Of a stretch of 64,000 bases of DNA, positions 21,339-33,289 are shown in pieces. Both the position numbers and the translations under genes were made by a program. The DNA is from Anisodus tanguticus (lineage: Eukaryota; Streptophyta; Magnoliopsida; Solanales; Solanaceae): contig CM067549.1 in NCBI GenBank assembly GCA_034509755.1, positions 46,118,052 to 46,182,051 of the forward strand, in the 5' to 3' direction. A model generated the notes under the pieces. The model ran no database searches and was not told where the DNA came from. It was given only the letters and a program-made list of their open reading frames with translations. Every line of letters begins with the position of its first letter. Within the stretch, counting starts at the first letter, position 1.

Positions 21339-21578
21339 ACACACAACGTTGTAACCATCCAGATTTAGTTGTTTCTTGATTTCGGGTTATCAAGATTTAA
21401 GGCACAACAAACTTGCGGCGCTTCTCAACATTGGCTTTGCAAGTTGATCAAGATTCAAGACACAACACACACGCGGCGAGTTTTGAAGATTGACAATTTA
21501 TTTATCCTTTCGAACATTTGTAATAGTTATTACTTCCCGTACTGCTCTATAAAGTACCATGAAAAAAAAATCCAACAA

Positions 21579-21591
21579 CTTAAGACAAGAT
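21579..21591 (+). promoter_or_regulatory. Presumed primer-binding site of C (first unit)
   Basis: CTTAAGACAAGAT, one base after LTR 1. It is perfectly complementary over 13 nt to the LTR block. The second unit has the identical site at 26856-26868. It does not resemble the Met-tRNA complement. Confidence 0.55.
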
Positions 21592-21620
21592 GGTATTGTA
21601 ATACTATTAGTGTTCGAAAG

Positions 21621-21910
21621 ATGTCGGTCAAAAGTTGTGTGACCAAATCTGGATATGGCAATGGTTTTCTGGTAGAAGAGAGTGATGATGATGAACGTGT
21701 TCATGGTGTCACCGCTACCAAGACCGGTGGGAACAAGCGCTCTCGAGAGCCGAGGATGTCAACGGGGACAAGAGGAGAAGATCGAAGATGTACTTCTATC
21801 TTGCGGCGGAAGGCCCGTATCTATCCCGTGCAAAAGATCCGAATAATGGTAAGAAGGAACTGGACACTCGGTTGATGAAGTGACCGGAGTGAGCCGTAAT
21901 CCGAAATTGG
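21621..21910 (+). pseudogene. Gag-like start of C, first internal copy
   Basis: Starts at MSVKSCVTKSGYGNGFLVEE, an N-terminus unlike E except for MSV, followed by an acidic run (EESDDDE) and a GNKRSRE stretch. After that the frame is lost compared with the second copy, where the gag pattern VNWDKRRRLKMYFYLAAEGL can be read. The losses fall at CTG/CAG sites of the other copy. It may be a short basic nuclear or RNA-binding leader protein or just gag debris; it is not recognisable as a known domain beyond the gag motif. Confidence 0.55.
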
Positions 21911-22560
21911 GATAAGTAGTTTTTCTTACTTGTCTAGAATAAAGATTAAATGATGTCCGATTAAAAATGGATTAAAGTAAGGAGGAATATGAAAATAATT
22001 TATATTCCTTACGCTTTAAAAAATCAGAAGTTTAATCTCATCTTCTTTCCCGTTTAAAGATTGGATTGTAAATAACTTAAAAAGATCCGTTCTTTTAAGT
22101 GTAATTGTTAAAGTGTGTAAAGTACGTTCGCACATACGATGGAGAAAGATCCACTAATCGTGCGAAAACTCGTTACCACTTTTAAGTAAGCGCCAAGAAT
22201 TATCTCGGGCACCAATCTTAACGGAAGGAGTCTAAAAACTAAAGACGTTGAACCCGTCATACTTGCGTAAAGATCCTTCATAGGATTATATTGGACACTC
22301 AGTCATACAAAACATCCGGGCGACTGGAGTGGGCCAAAATTCCTTTGATATGATAATATTGGACATTCTGTCATATAAAGCCTCCGGACGACTAGAGTGG
22401 GGCCAAAATTCATTTCATAGGAAAAGTAATGGACACCTAGTGTGGTGGGCCAGAGTTTCCAGGTCTTAAATGATCTGAAGGCCTAAAGAAAGGCAGTAAA
22501 GAAATTGGACACTCAGTCTGCTAAAGCAACTAGGGTGGGCCAGAGTATCGAGATCACATA
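21855..22560 (+). repeat. Tandem gag-derived motif, C first copy
   Basis: Five units at about 21860, 22290, 22350, 22428 and 22508 with GGACACTCAGTC...GGAGTGGGCC pattern, in the same order and spacing as in B. The amplification therefore predates the split of B and C. Confidence 0.75.
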
Positions 22561-22779
22561 TGATCCGGTTGCGCCCTAACCACGGGCATAAACATGTTCC
22601 TAACTTGGTTTAAGGGACGCTGTTGGTCAAGCTGGTTTGAAACTACTCCAACAGGTCCGTAATAACTAAGAATGGTACAGGATGTCTGTAGCCAAATGAG
22701 TGATATATTTGTAATCCGTGCATCTATCCCATCATAGATTAAGACACGTTAAATAGCAAGTCATTCAAAAGCTAACGAT

Positions 22780-23180
22780 GTTGAGATTGTTGCCTTCTGT
22801 CGACATAAACCCTCAAAATGAATGTGAGGTAGATGAAGAGGCAAAATCACCTTTCCAAATTCCGTCAAGGGAATAGCGAAAGAAGCAACGCTCCTCTAGA
22901 ACTTAGTCACACCTACTTGGGTGATTTGAAGTTTATACAAAATAGAGGGGGGAGACAAGTACTTTGTGACCTTCATTGATGATGGTACAACGTATGTAAT
23001 CCTTTGTTTGTTGAAAAGCAAAGATGAAGTTGTTGAAGCGGATAAGAGCTACAAAACAGAAGTTGAAAATCAACTAAGCCTACGGATTGAGAAATTCGTA
23101 GTAATAGAGGGGGAGAATGTGAAGCATCGTTCATTAAACGACTGTTCATTTCTCACCTCAGTCCAACGGTGTTAGCCAAG
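22780..23180 (+). pseudogene. Integrase relic of C, first copy
   Basis: The longest open piece is 22966-23175 (69 codons, MTFIDDGTTYVILCLLKSKDEVVEADKSYK region), matching the integrase core of element E. The 69-codon stretch is the same at protein level in both C copies. Upstream, an NRGETSTL-like frame holds a further shift. The catalytic triad cannot be assembled. Confidence 0.75.
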
Positions 23181-24790
23181 CGCAAAGTCGTACGCCCAAA
23201 TTATGTGGGGTGGCTTGATAAAAGTTGGAATACCGAAACAGGTCAAGTTGTACCTAAGACTGTAGAGTGCATATCCACTGGATCTGCAAATAACAGTAGT
23301 ACTGATCGCCTCTTGGCGTAAAAGAATGTTGAATTCTTTGAAGATAACTTTCCTTGAAATAGAAAAAAGGAGTAATTGCTCAAGGTTAACAAGAACCCGC
23401 GAGGGCTCGACCGTCCGAACTAGACGTTCCGTATCTACATGACTCGAAAGTTGCTTGGCTATCCGGAACTTAATATTCCGATCTGCGAACTCGGGGATTC
23501 TAGATGTTGAACCGAGAAGGAGCAAAGAGGGGACAAAGACTTGTTCCATACCTTCTAGCTTGTATGGTTGAGAATAAACCATTGACAATTAACAAATAAG
23601 TGTTATCTCCAAAAGCGCTGCTTTGGAAAGAAGCTAAAGAGGAAAATATATTCCATCATATAGAACCATACTTGTGTAATGGTTGATCTTCCTCCGGAAA
23701 AGAACCTTTGGATTGTAAAATGTGCTCCCCGTGAGTAGCTTCACATCCAGGGGCCATTGTAGTCTTACGTGGCATGGATGTTGAAATGACCTTCCCAACC
23801 GGAGAGTTGGAAGAAGAGAATCGAGTTGATTTGCTTTGAACTTGTTGGCTTCTTCCCGAACTTTCATTTTGGTCCTTGAAATGTTTACATTTTGGTCCCG
23901 AAAGTTTCGATAAAACAAACAATGAATCGACCACGAAATATTGACTCGAAATTAGAAAGCCAACGAGTTGGAGAATCAACGATCGAAAGTAAAAGTCATA
24001 TTGAAACAAAGTCTCGATATGAAAGATATGGGTATCACAGATGACATCTTAGGAATTGGATTTCTAAGACATCTAACGGATCGGTCGATAGTAGACAGTC
24101 TCGTTGAAGCCTCCAATGGATAGGAATCATAGAACTGATTGGAATCATGGTGCACCCATAGACAAGGAGCGATATGCACAGGTCATGTGTAGTTCAATGT
24201 ATTGTACACACTACAACCGACCTGGTATCGTCCTACAAACGATCGCCTTGAACTAAGGTTCACCGATGATCTTAATACATGATCAATAGAAGGCGTTAAG
24301 TCGATATGACGATATCCGAATTATTCGCTTATCTACGGATTATAGTATTCGGATGTCCAATGTTCGGGAGAACACGGTGATGCAAACGGACATCGGATCC
24401 GAAGAACACCAAAGCCACAAGCAAATGTGTATGGTAGGTCTTGGAAAATCCTCTAAGCAAACTTGCATCGGCCGATTCATGATGGAATCGGAGTTTATCG
24501 CTTTATACAAAGCATGAAAGAAGTTGAGTAACTTCACGGCTCCTTAGAGGACGTCCCTTATTGGGAGAAACCCGTGCCTTCGGCGGCTATACACTCGTGG
24601 CTAGCCGATCGGCTTCGGGAAGGACACGGATGACGGCGTACGGACGTATATGTCAAGAGACATAAGACCGTATGGCGCTTGATCATCACGGGTGTCACTA
24701 CCTTATTTACTAACTAAGGGACTACCCGGAGATCAAGTGTTCTCGCTGTCTAGGGGAATTGGCTTAAAACCCAAACAATACGAACCTTTG
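23180..24790 (+). pseudogene. Integrase end, reverse transcriptase and RNase H relics, C first copy
   Basis: Only short matches to E: around 23980-24180 the strings for KDMGI.DILGI and MNHR.DWNHGAPIDKER can be read on the plus strand in changing frames, and 24700-24790 holds the L.KGLPGDQVF-type RNase H end. The YVDD box is not present. Heavily broken, with extra frame losses at former CAG/CTG positions compared with the second copy. Confidence 0.7.
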
Positions 24791-25407
24791 CGGTGGAAAC
24801 CCAACCATACGATTGGAGATCCCAAGAATGTGGTTCAATGGGAAAACTAAGCGGCAAAAGGTTCAGTTGAGCGCTTCGGTGGAAGCAAGAAGCACTTCGG
24901 ATGATGATTTCGTACGGAAACATGAATCCAAAGTCGTTCCCGCGATAGACATTAAAGTCGCTCGCTGCATGGTGGGTAAAGGTTAAGCTTCCAAACCTTT
25001 TAAAAGATCCTCAAACGGTTGAGGTTAGGGTTGTGGAACTTTTAATGATTCCTAACACTTGTGAAGTGGGGTATAGCAGGATACCTTGTAGGAGATCACC
25101 TATTTAAGTGCGAGGATGGCCGACTCAAATGAACGCACTTAAGAATCCAAGTGTGTCCATGGCCACAACGGACGAAACGTAAGAAGGAAAATGAATAAGA
25201 AGAGTTATTGTGTTGATATCGTTGTCTTGGCTTACACTAAACACCGACGGTTCAAGACATCACGTTCACCGCGCAAGAAGTAAGTCCGATGGTATTCAAC
25301 TAGGGAAGGTTCAAAGCGTAAGCTACCTCTCCCCGATGCAATATCTTTTCGCCGAAAGATTGCTGAAATGTAGGCACCTTGTGCGTGCGCCACAATCTCT
25401 CTTTCAT

Positions 25408-25416
25408 AGAGGGGAT
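25408..25416 (+). promoter_or_regulatory. Polypurine tract of C, first unit
   Basis: AGAGGGGAT just before LTR 2. The second unit has the same at 30696-30704 before LTR 3. Confidence 0.8.
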
Positions 25417-26854
25417 TGTTGGAAATTAGCCTTTGGCGGGGAGATGCGTCCACCCATCTTTGATGAATTAAACACTAGTGTTTCGCATGTTGGAGACCTT
25501 GTCTCTTCGCACATGCATGATCTACGAAGTGAGTAGATGACCGTAGGGCCAAGAATCGTCTAATTTCGTTGAGAAATGAAAGAGATATTGGTCCACGAAG
25601 TAAGGTGTTTGAGACATGGAAATGTGGTGTGGGACAAATCTACCACATCGGTGGGAATAGGAAGAATTGCTCTCTATATAAGTCTCTAATGTGGTAAAGG
25701 GTTTGGATCCCCAAGGGGTATCCCATGTGTTTAAAGGAGGGAAGACCTAGATGTGCTTGGGTTCAAGGCTAAGCCCACACGCGCGCCGCCGCCCGTCCGG
25801 TCCGGGCTCGGGCCACGGGCTGTGGGCTGTGGGCTGTGGGCTGTGGGCCTTTCTGATATTATCTTTTTGGACCAGAGAACTCTGTCAGATGTACAGTTTG
25901 ATCCTTAAAGTTTCGGATGTACGCTTTGGACCGAATTCTTTCATATGTACGGTTTGGTCCCCGAAGTTTCAATATTTACGCTTTGGTCCTCGAATTTCGG
26001 AGACTTTTTCTGCCTACCGTTGGACTGCGTTTTGGAGCATTAACCAGCCATTACTTGGCTGATTAACTCTCCATTAACAGCCATTACTTGGGGCATTTGG
26101 GCAGCCTTCTTCAAGGCCTTAATAGCCATTACTTGGCTGTTTTAATGACCTCCTTTAAGGGCCATTACAGCCTTGTTTATGGCTGTTGGACAGCCCCTCT
26201 TCTTGCTATATATTGAGCTTCATTTGGCTGAAAAACAGAAGCAAAAACAGGCCAGAAAACAGCACAAAAACGCAGGAAAACAGGCAGAAACGCTGACTGA
26301 AAATTCAGTGCAAAAGTGACGGAAAAACAGTCACGAAAATCAGTGAGCAAACCCACACATATACACAAGATATACACTACAGAGACACACTATATACACA
26401 GAGACAAAAGAGAAGAGTATTGAGAAACTCTTCCTTCCTATTCCATAGCTTCAGCAAGTCAAGTCATATTTGTTTTCTTCGCCAGGCTCAACCTATTGGC
26501 TTTGTAGTGTTGAGATTAAAGTATTGTTTTATCTTGGGAGACTATTGCCCGCTAACGTAAAAGCATATATACGGGGCAATCTTGTCTTAAGGATAGAGGG
26601 CTATCCTCGACTCAACACACAACGTTGTAACCATCCGTATTTAGTTGTTTCTTGATTTCAAAGTTATCAAGATTTAAGGCACAACAAACTTGCGGCGAGT
26701 TCTCAACATTGGCTTTGCAAGTTGATCAAGATTCAAGACACAACACACACGCGGCAGTTTTGAAGATTGACAATTTATTTATCCTTTCGAACATTTGTAA
26801 TAGTTATTACTTCCCGTACTTCTCTATAAAGTACCATGAAAAAAAAATCCAACA
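25417..26854 (+). repeat. Element C LTR 2 (shared middle LTR)
   Basis: 1438 bp. It serves as the 3' LTR of the first unit and the 5' LTR of the second. It has the fewest CG-for-CAG/CTG changes of the three, for example CAGAGAACTCTGTCAG near 25874 where LTR 1 reads CGAGAGAACTCGTCGG. Confidence 0.95.
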
Positions 26855-29800
26855 ACTTAAGACAAGATGGTATTGTAATACTATTAGTGTTCGAAAGATG
26901 TCGGTCAAAAGTTGTGTGACCAAATCTGGATATGGCAATGGTTTTCTGGTAGAAGAGAGTGATGATGATGAACGTGTTCATGGTGTCACCGCTACCAAGA
27001 CTGGGTGGGAACAAGCGCTCTCGAGAGCCTGAGGATGTCAACTGGGACAAGAGGAGAAGACTGAAGATGTACTTCTATCTTGCAGCAGAAGGCCTGTATC
27101 TATCCCAGGCAAAAGATCCGAATAATGGTAAGAAGGAACTGGACACTCAGTTTGATGAAGTGACTGGAGTGAGCCAGAATCCGAAATTGGGATAAGTAGT
27201 TTTTCTTACTTGTCTAGAATAAAGATTAAATGATGTCTGATTAAAAATGGATTAAAGTAAGGAGGAATATGAAAATAATTTATATTCCTTACGCTTTAAA
27301 AAATCAGAAGTTTAATCTCATCTTCTTTCCCGTTTAAAGATTGGATTGTAAATAACTTAAAAAGATCCGTTCTTTTAAGTGTAATTGTTAAAGTGTGTAA
27401 AGTACGTTCGCACATACGATGGAGAAAGATCCACTAACTGTGCGAAAACTGTTACCACTTTTAAGTAAGCGCCAAGAATTATCTGGGCACCAATCTTAAC
27501 GGAAGGAGTCTAAAAACTAAAGACGTTGAACCTGTCATACTTGGCAGAAGATCCTTCATAGGATTATATTGGACACTCAGTCATACAAAACATCCGGGCG
27601 ACTGGAGTGGGCCAAAATTCCTTTGATATGATAATATTGGACATTCTGTCATATAAAGCCTCCGGGCGACTAGAGTGGGGCCAAAATTCATTTCATAGGA
27701 AAAGTAATGGACACCTAGTGTGGTGGGCCAGAGTTTCCAGGTCTTAAATGATCTGAAGGCCTAAAGAAAGGCAGTAAAGAAATTGGACACTCAGTCTGCT
27801 AAAGCAACTAGGGTGGGCCAGAGTATCGAGATCACATATGATCCGGTTGCGCCCTAACCACGGGCATAAACATGTTCCTAACTTGGTTTAAGGGACGCTG
27901 TTGGTCAAGCTGGTTTGAAACTACTCCAACAAGTCCGTAATAACTAAGAATGGTACAGGATGTCTGTAGCCAAATGAATGATATATTTGTAATCCGTGCA
28001 TCTATCCCATCATAGATTAAGACACGTTAAATAGCAAGTCATTCAAAAGCTAACGATGTTGAGATTGTTGCCTTCTGTCGACATAAACCCTCAAAATGAA
28101 TGTGAGGTAGATGAAGAGGCAAAATCACCTTTCCAAATTCCGTCAAGGGAATAGCGAAAGAAGCAACGCTCCTCTAGAACTTAGTCACACCTACTTGGGT
28201 GATTTGAAGTTTATACAAAATAGAGGGGGGAGACAAGTACTTTGTGACCTTCATTGATGATGGTACAACGTATGTAATCCTTTGTTTGTTGAAAAGCAAA
28301 GATGAAGTTGTTGAAGCGGATAAGAGCTACAAAACAGAAGTTGAAAATCAACTAAGCCTACGGATTGAGAAATTCGTAGTGATAGAGGGGGAGAATGTGA
28401 AGCATCGTTCATTAAACGACTGTTCATTTCTCACCTCAGTCCAACGGTGTTAGCCAAGCGCAAAGTCGTACGCCCAAATTATGTGGGGTGGCTTGATAAA
28501 AGTTGGAATACCGAAACAGGTCAAGTTGTACCTAAGATCGTAGAGTGCATATCCACCGGATCTGCAAATAACAGTAGTACTGATCGCCTCTTGGCGTAAA
28601 AGAATGTTGAATTCTTTGAAGATAACTTTCCTTGAAATAGAAAAAAGGAGTAATTGCTCAAGGTTAACAAGAACCCGCGAGGGCCTGACTGTCCGGAACT
28701 AGACGTTCCGTATCTACAGACTCGAAAGTTGCTGGCTATCCGAACTTAATATTCCGGATCTACGCGAACTCGGGGATTCTAGATGTTGAACCGAGAAGGA
28801 GCAAAGAGGGGACAAAGACTTGTTCCATACCTTCTAGCTTGTATGGTTGAGAATAAACCATTGACAATTAACAAATAAGTGTTATCTCCAAAAGCGCTGC
28901 TTTGGAAAGAAGCTAAAGAGGAAAATATATTCCATCATATAGAACCATACTTGTGTAATGGTTGATCTTCCTCCGGGAAAAGAACCTTTGGATTGTAAAA
29001 TGTGCTCCCCGTGAGTAGCTTCACATCCAGGGCCATTGTAGTCTTACGTGGCATGGATGTTGAAACAGCCTTCCCAACCGGAGAGTTGGAAGAAGAGAAT
29101 CAGAGTTGATTTGCTGAACTGTTGGGCTTCTTCCTGAACTTTCATTTTGGTCCTTGAAATGTTTACATTTTGGTCCTGAAAGTTTCAGATAAAACAGAAA
29201 CAATGAATCGACCACGAAATATTGACTCGAAATTAGAAAGCCAACAGAGTTGGAGAATCAACGATCGAAAAGTAAAAGTCATATTGAAACAAAGTCTCGA
29301 TATGAAAGATATGGGTATCACAAATGACATCTTAGGAATTGGATTTCTAAGACATCTAACGGACTGGTCGATAGTAGACTGTCTCGTTGAAGCCACCAAT
29401 GGATAGGAATCATAGAACTGATTGGAATCATGGTGCACCCATAGACAAGGAGCGATATGCACAGGTCATGTGTAGTTCAATGTATTGTACACACTACAAC
29501 CGACCTGGTATCGTCCTACAAACAGATCAGTTGAACTAAGGTTCACTGATGATCTTAATACATGATCAATAGAAGGCGTTAAGTCGATATGACGATATCC
29601 GAATTATTCGCTTATCTACGGATTATAGTATTCTGGATGTCCAGCGGTTCTGGGAGAACACAGTGATGCAAACTGGACATCAGATCTGAAGAACACCAAA
29701 GCCACAAGCAAATGTGTATGGTAGGTCTTGGAAAATCCTCTAAGCAAACTTGCATCGGCCGATTCATGATGGAATCGGAGTTTATCGCTTTATACAAAGC

Positions 29801-30704
29801 ATGAAAGAAGTTGAGTAACTTCACGGCTCCTTAGAGGACGTCCCTTATTGGGAGAAACCCGTGCCTTCACGGTTATACACGTGGCTAGCCGATCGGCTTC
29901 GGGAAGGACACGGATGACGGCGTACGGACGTATATGTCAAGAGACATAAGACCGTATGGCGAGTTGATCATCACGGGTGTCACTACCTTATTTACTAACT
30001 AAGGGACTACCCGGAGATCAAGTGTTCTCGCTGTCTAGGGGAATTGGCTTAAAACCCAAACAATACGAACCTTTGCGGTGGAAACCCAACCATACCGATT
30101 GGAGATCCCAAGAATGTGGTTCAATGGGAAAACTAAGCGGCAAAAGGTTCGGTTGAGCGCTTCGGTGGAAGCAAGAAGCACTTCGGATGATGATTTCGTA
30201 CGGAAACATGAATCCAAAGTCGTTCCCGCGATAGACATTAAAGTGCTTTGCTGCATGGTGGGTAAAGGTTAAGCTTCCAAACCTTTTAAAAGATCCTCAA
30301 ACGGTTGAGGTTAGGGTTGTGGAACTTTTAATGATTCCTAACACTTGTGAAGTGGGGTATAGCAGGATACCTTGTAGGAGATCACCTATTTAAGTGCGAG
30401 GATGGCCGACTCAAATGAACGCACTTAAGAATCCAAGTGTGTCCATGGCCACAACGGACGAGAAACGTAAGAAGGAAAATGAATAAGAAGAGTTATTGTG
30501 TTGATATCGTTGTCTTGGCTTACACTAAACACCGACGGTTCAAGACATCACGTTCACCGCGCAGATAAGTAAGTCCGATGGTATTCAACTAGGGAAGGTT
30601 CAAAGCGTAAGCTACCTCTCCCGATGCAATATCTTTTCGCCGAAAGATTGCTGAAATGTAGGCACCTTGTGCGTGCGCCACAATCTCTCTTTCATAGAGG
30701 GGAT
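26855..30704 (+). pseudogene. Second internal copy of C: gag, integrase, RT and RNase H relics
   Basis: Colinear with the first copy (3850 versus 3839 bp). The gag-like start is at 26898; after one frame change it reads GNKRSREPEDVNWDKRRRLK and continues to 27195. The repeated gag motif runs from about 27140 to 27830, the integrase piece is at 28244-28453, reverse transcriptase relics are at 29270-29540 and the RNase H end at 29990-30070. It retains many CAG/CTG triplets lost in copy 1, yet shares some losses relative to element B (for example CTCTGAAG in B at 4575, ACTCGAAA here). Confidence 0.8.
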
Positions 30705-32159
30705 TGTTGGAAATTAGCCTTTGGCGGGGAGATGCGTCCACCCATCTTTGATGAATTAAACACTAGTGTTTCGCATGTTGGAGACCTTGTCTCTTCGCAC
30801 ATGCATGATCTACGAAGTGAGTAGATGACCGTAGGGCCAAGAATCGTCTAATTTCGTTGAGAAATGAAAGAGATATTGGTCCACGAAGTAAGGTGTTTGA
30901 GACATGGAAATGTGGTGTGGGACAAATCTACCACATCGGTGGGAATAGGAAGAATTGCTCTCTATATAAGTCTCTAATGTGGTAAAGGGTTTGGATCCCC
31001 AAGGGGTATCCCATGTGTTTAAAGGAGGGAAGACCTAGATGTGCTTGGGTTCAAGGCTAAGCCCACACGCGCGCCGCCGCCGCCCGCCCGTCCGGTCCCG
31101 GTCCCGGTCGGTTCGGTCCCGGCTCGGCTCGGTCACGGTCACGGGTCGTGGGCCGTGGGCGTGGGCCTTTCGATATTATCTTTTTGCTCGTCGGATGTAC
31201 GCTTTAATCCCTAAAGTTTCGGATGTACGGTTTGGACCGAATTCTTTCATATGTACGGTTTGGTCCCCGAAGTTTCAATATTTACGCTTGGTCCTCGAAT
31301 TTACGAAGACTTTTTCTCGCCTACCGTTGGATCGCGTTTTGGAGCATTAACCAGCCATTACTTGGCCGATTAACTCTCCATTAACAGCCATTACTTGGGG
31401 CATTTGGGCAGCCTTCTTCAAGGCCTTAATAGCCATTACTTGGCTGTTTTAATGACCTCCTTTAAGGGCCATTACATCCTTGTTTGTGGCTGTTGGACAG
31501 CCCCTCTTCTTGCTATATATTGAGCTTCATTTGGCTGAAAAACAGAAGCAAAAACAGCCGTAAAAACAAAGACACAAAAACGCAGAAAACAAAGTAAAAC
31601 GCCGACGAAAATTCAGTGCAAAAGTGACGGAAAAACAGTCACGAAAATCAGTGAGCAAACCCACACATATACACAAGATATACACTACAGAGACACACTA
31701 TATACACAGAGACAAAAGAGAAGAGTATTGAGAAACTCTTCCTTCCTATTCCATAGCTTCAGCAAGTCAAGTCATATTTGTTTTCTTCGCCAGGCTCAAC
31801 CTATTGGCTTTGTAGTGTTGAGATTAAAGTGTTGTTTTATCTTGGGAGACTATTGCCCGCTAACGTAAAAGCATATATACGGGGCAATCTTGTCTTAAGG
31901 ATAGAGGGCTATCCTCGACTCAACACACAACGTTGTAACCATCCAGATTTAGTTGTTTCTTGATTTCAGGTTATCAAGATTTAAGGCACAACAAACTTTG
32001 CGGCAGTTCTCAACATTGGCTTTGCAAGTTGATCAAGATTCAAGACACAACACACACGCGGCAGTTTTGAAGATTGACAATTTATTTATCCTTTCGAACA
32101 TTTGTAATAGTTATTACTTCCCGTACTGCTCTATAAAGTACCATAAAAAAAATCCAACA
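30705..32159 (+). repeat. Element C LTR 3
   Basis: 1455 bp and ends CCAACA. It has an expanded GC-rich simple-sequence stretch (31065-31165, built of CGGTCC/CGGCT units) compared with LTR 1 and 2, and lost about 20 bp around 31190. It is followed by the target duplication ACCAT. Confidence 0.95.
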
Positions 32160-32164
32160 ACCAT

Positions 32165-32870
32165 TATATAACAATAACTACTATTATTATATCTCAATCT
32201 TAAACTAATTGGGATTGGTTATATGAATCCTCCATATCTATTCCGCTCAATTAAATCACGTAATATTGAATATTCTAATAAACAATATTTCTCTTTTATT
32301 ACCAATCACAGGTTCCCTACATTTTCTACTACTCAATATACAAATTTAAAACTTTCAACAAACGATTTTACAAAGAAAATGAGTCAATTTTTTGTTTCGC
32401 AAAGCTATTCATTCCAATTAACAGAAATTAAACCAGTATTAGCACCAGCCACCTAAATAAATCGTCAAAATATAAAAATTCAGCAATCTGATTAAAGAAA
32501 ATCACAATTGGCCTACAACTAATTTCAGCATGTTTGACTAAAGATCTCATTCACAAAATAAATAAATAAAAAGTGATTTTGATAATCACTTATAAAAACT
32601 ACGCTGATTAAATGGTATAAGAGATGAGTTGGTTGGTTAAATGGGTTTATGGGTTAATTCTCTTATTCATTTTGGCTTTCCCGTGGACGTACCACTTTGG
32701 CTTGATCAATTTGATTCTGGACCAGAATTTTTAGGTGATTGTATTTAGGTCTTTTCCTAGCAAAGCCTAAATAGTGTTTTGTTTTAAAGTCTTTTGCTAG
32801 GCATCCTATTTATAAGATAAACAGTCAGTTAATATACACACTCCTAAAAAATCAATTAGTAGGTGGGGAT
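32165..32870. other. Spacer with a LINE/SINE-like tail fragment
   Basis: 32190-32235 (AAACTAATTGGGATTGG, then GGTTATATGAATCCTCC) resembles the Solanaceae repeat string usually reading AGTTGGGGTCGGCTATATGAATCC, so a short degraded SINE/LINE fragment is likely. The rest is AT-rich with no gene seen. Confidence 0.45.
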
Positions 32871-33012
32871 AAAGCCTCAAACTCCACGCTACATCAACAA
32901 TACGGTGATGTTTTTTCTCCACAATTCCATTTTGTGGTGGCATTTAAACACAACTAATTTGTTTCATCAGACCATTCTACGAAGTAAGAATAATAACGTA
33001 AAACAAATTGAC
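32871..33012 (-). pseudogene. Copia integrase fragment G, left part
   Basis: The minus strand encodes a peptide of the type C.KMPPQNGIVEKKHHRI, the conserved copia integrase motif TPQQNGVVERKHRHI. It continues on the other side of element F at 36834. Confidence 0.8.
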
Positions 33013-33013
33013 A

Positions 33014-33178
33014 TGATTAAGGGATAAAATAGGAAAATTATATTTAGTCATAATTATGTATATTATGTATATGATAGATGTATATCATAAGTTATTACTT
33101 ACCGTAATTGTAGCATAGGATTAAGTTTGTATTTTAGAATATGTACTATGATTTTGGAATGAAAGAATATTTCGTACA
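33014..33178 (+). repeat. Element F 5' LTR
   Basis: 165 bp, TGATTAAGG...TTCGTACA, followed directly by the primer site. It matches the 3' LTR through TTATATTTAGTCATAATTATG and ACTATGATTTTGGAATGAAA-like segments. Confidence 0.8.
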
Positions 33179-33236
33179 TGGTATTAGATTCTAGGAAAAG
33201 TTCCTAAATCCTAAACTTCTCTCTCTCAAACCGTCG

Positions 33237-33250
33237 CCCCCCCCCCCCCC
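33237..33250 (+). repeat. Poly-C tract in leader of element F
   Basis: 14 C in a row between the primer site and the gag start. Element A has the equivalent tract (11878-11888, G on the plus strand) at the same place. Confidence 0.9.
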
Positions 33251-33289
33251 TCCTTCCGCACATCGGCCTTCCTTCTCCGTCCGAAAACC

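Larger units (their letters stand above)
20148..21577 (+). repeat. Element C LTR 1
   Basis: 1430 bp, TGTTGGAAAT...CCAACA. It contains two TATA-like sites (20406-20413 and 20933-20940), a GC-rich stretch at 20508-20560, short tandem GTACGGTTTGG-type repeats at 20610-20720, and the conserved block at 21250-21338. Confidence 0.95.
20148..32159 (+). mobile_element. Element C: tandem LTR-internal-LTR-internal-LTR insertion
   Basis: Three direct LTRs (20148-21577, 25417-26854, 30705-32159) separate two internal regions (21578-25416 and 26855-30704). A single 5 bp duplication, ACCAT, flanks the whole (20143-20147 and 32160-32164), and no duplication surrounds the middle LTR. The unit is therefore one insertion enlarged afterwards, most simply by unequal crossing-over between LTRs. 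The internal parts are colinear with element B: a diverged gag start, the repeated gag motif, integrase, reverse transcriptase and RNase H relics. No complete polyprotein, so non-autonomous. Most differences between the copies fall at CAG/CTG triplets (see findings). Confidence 0.95.
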
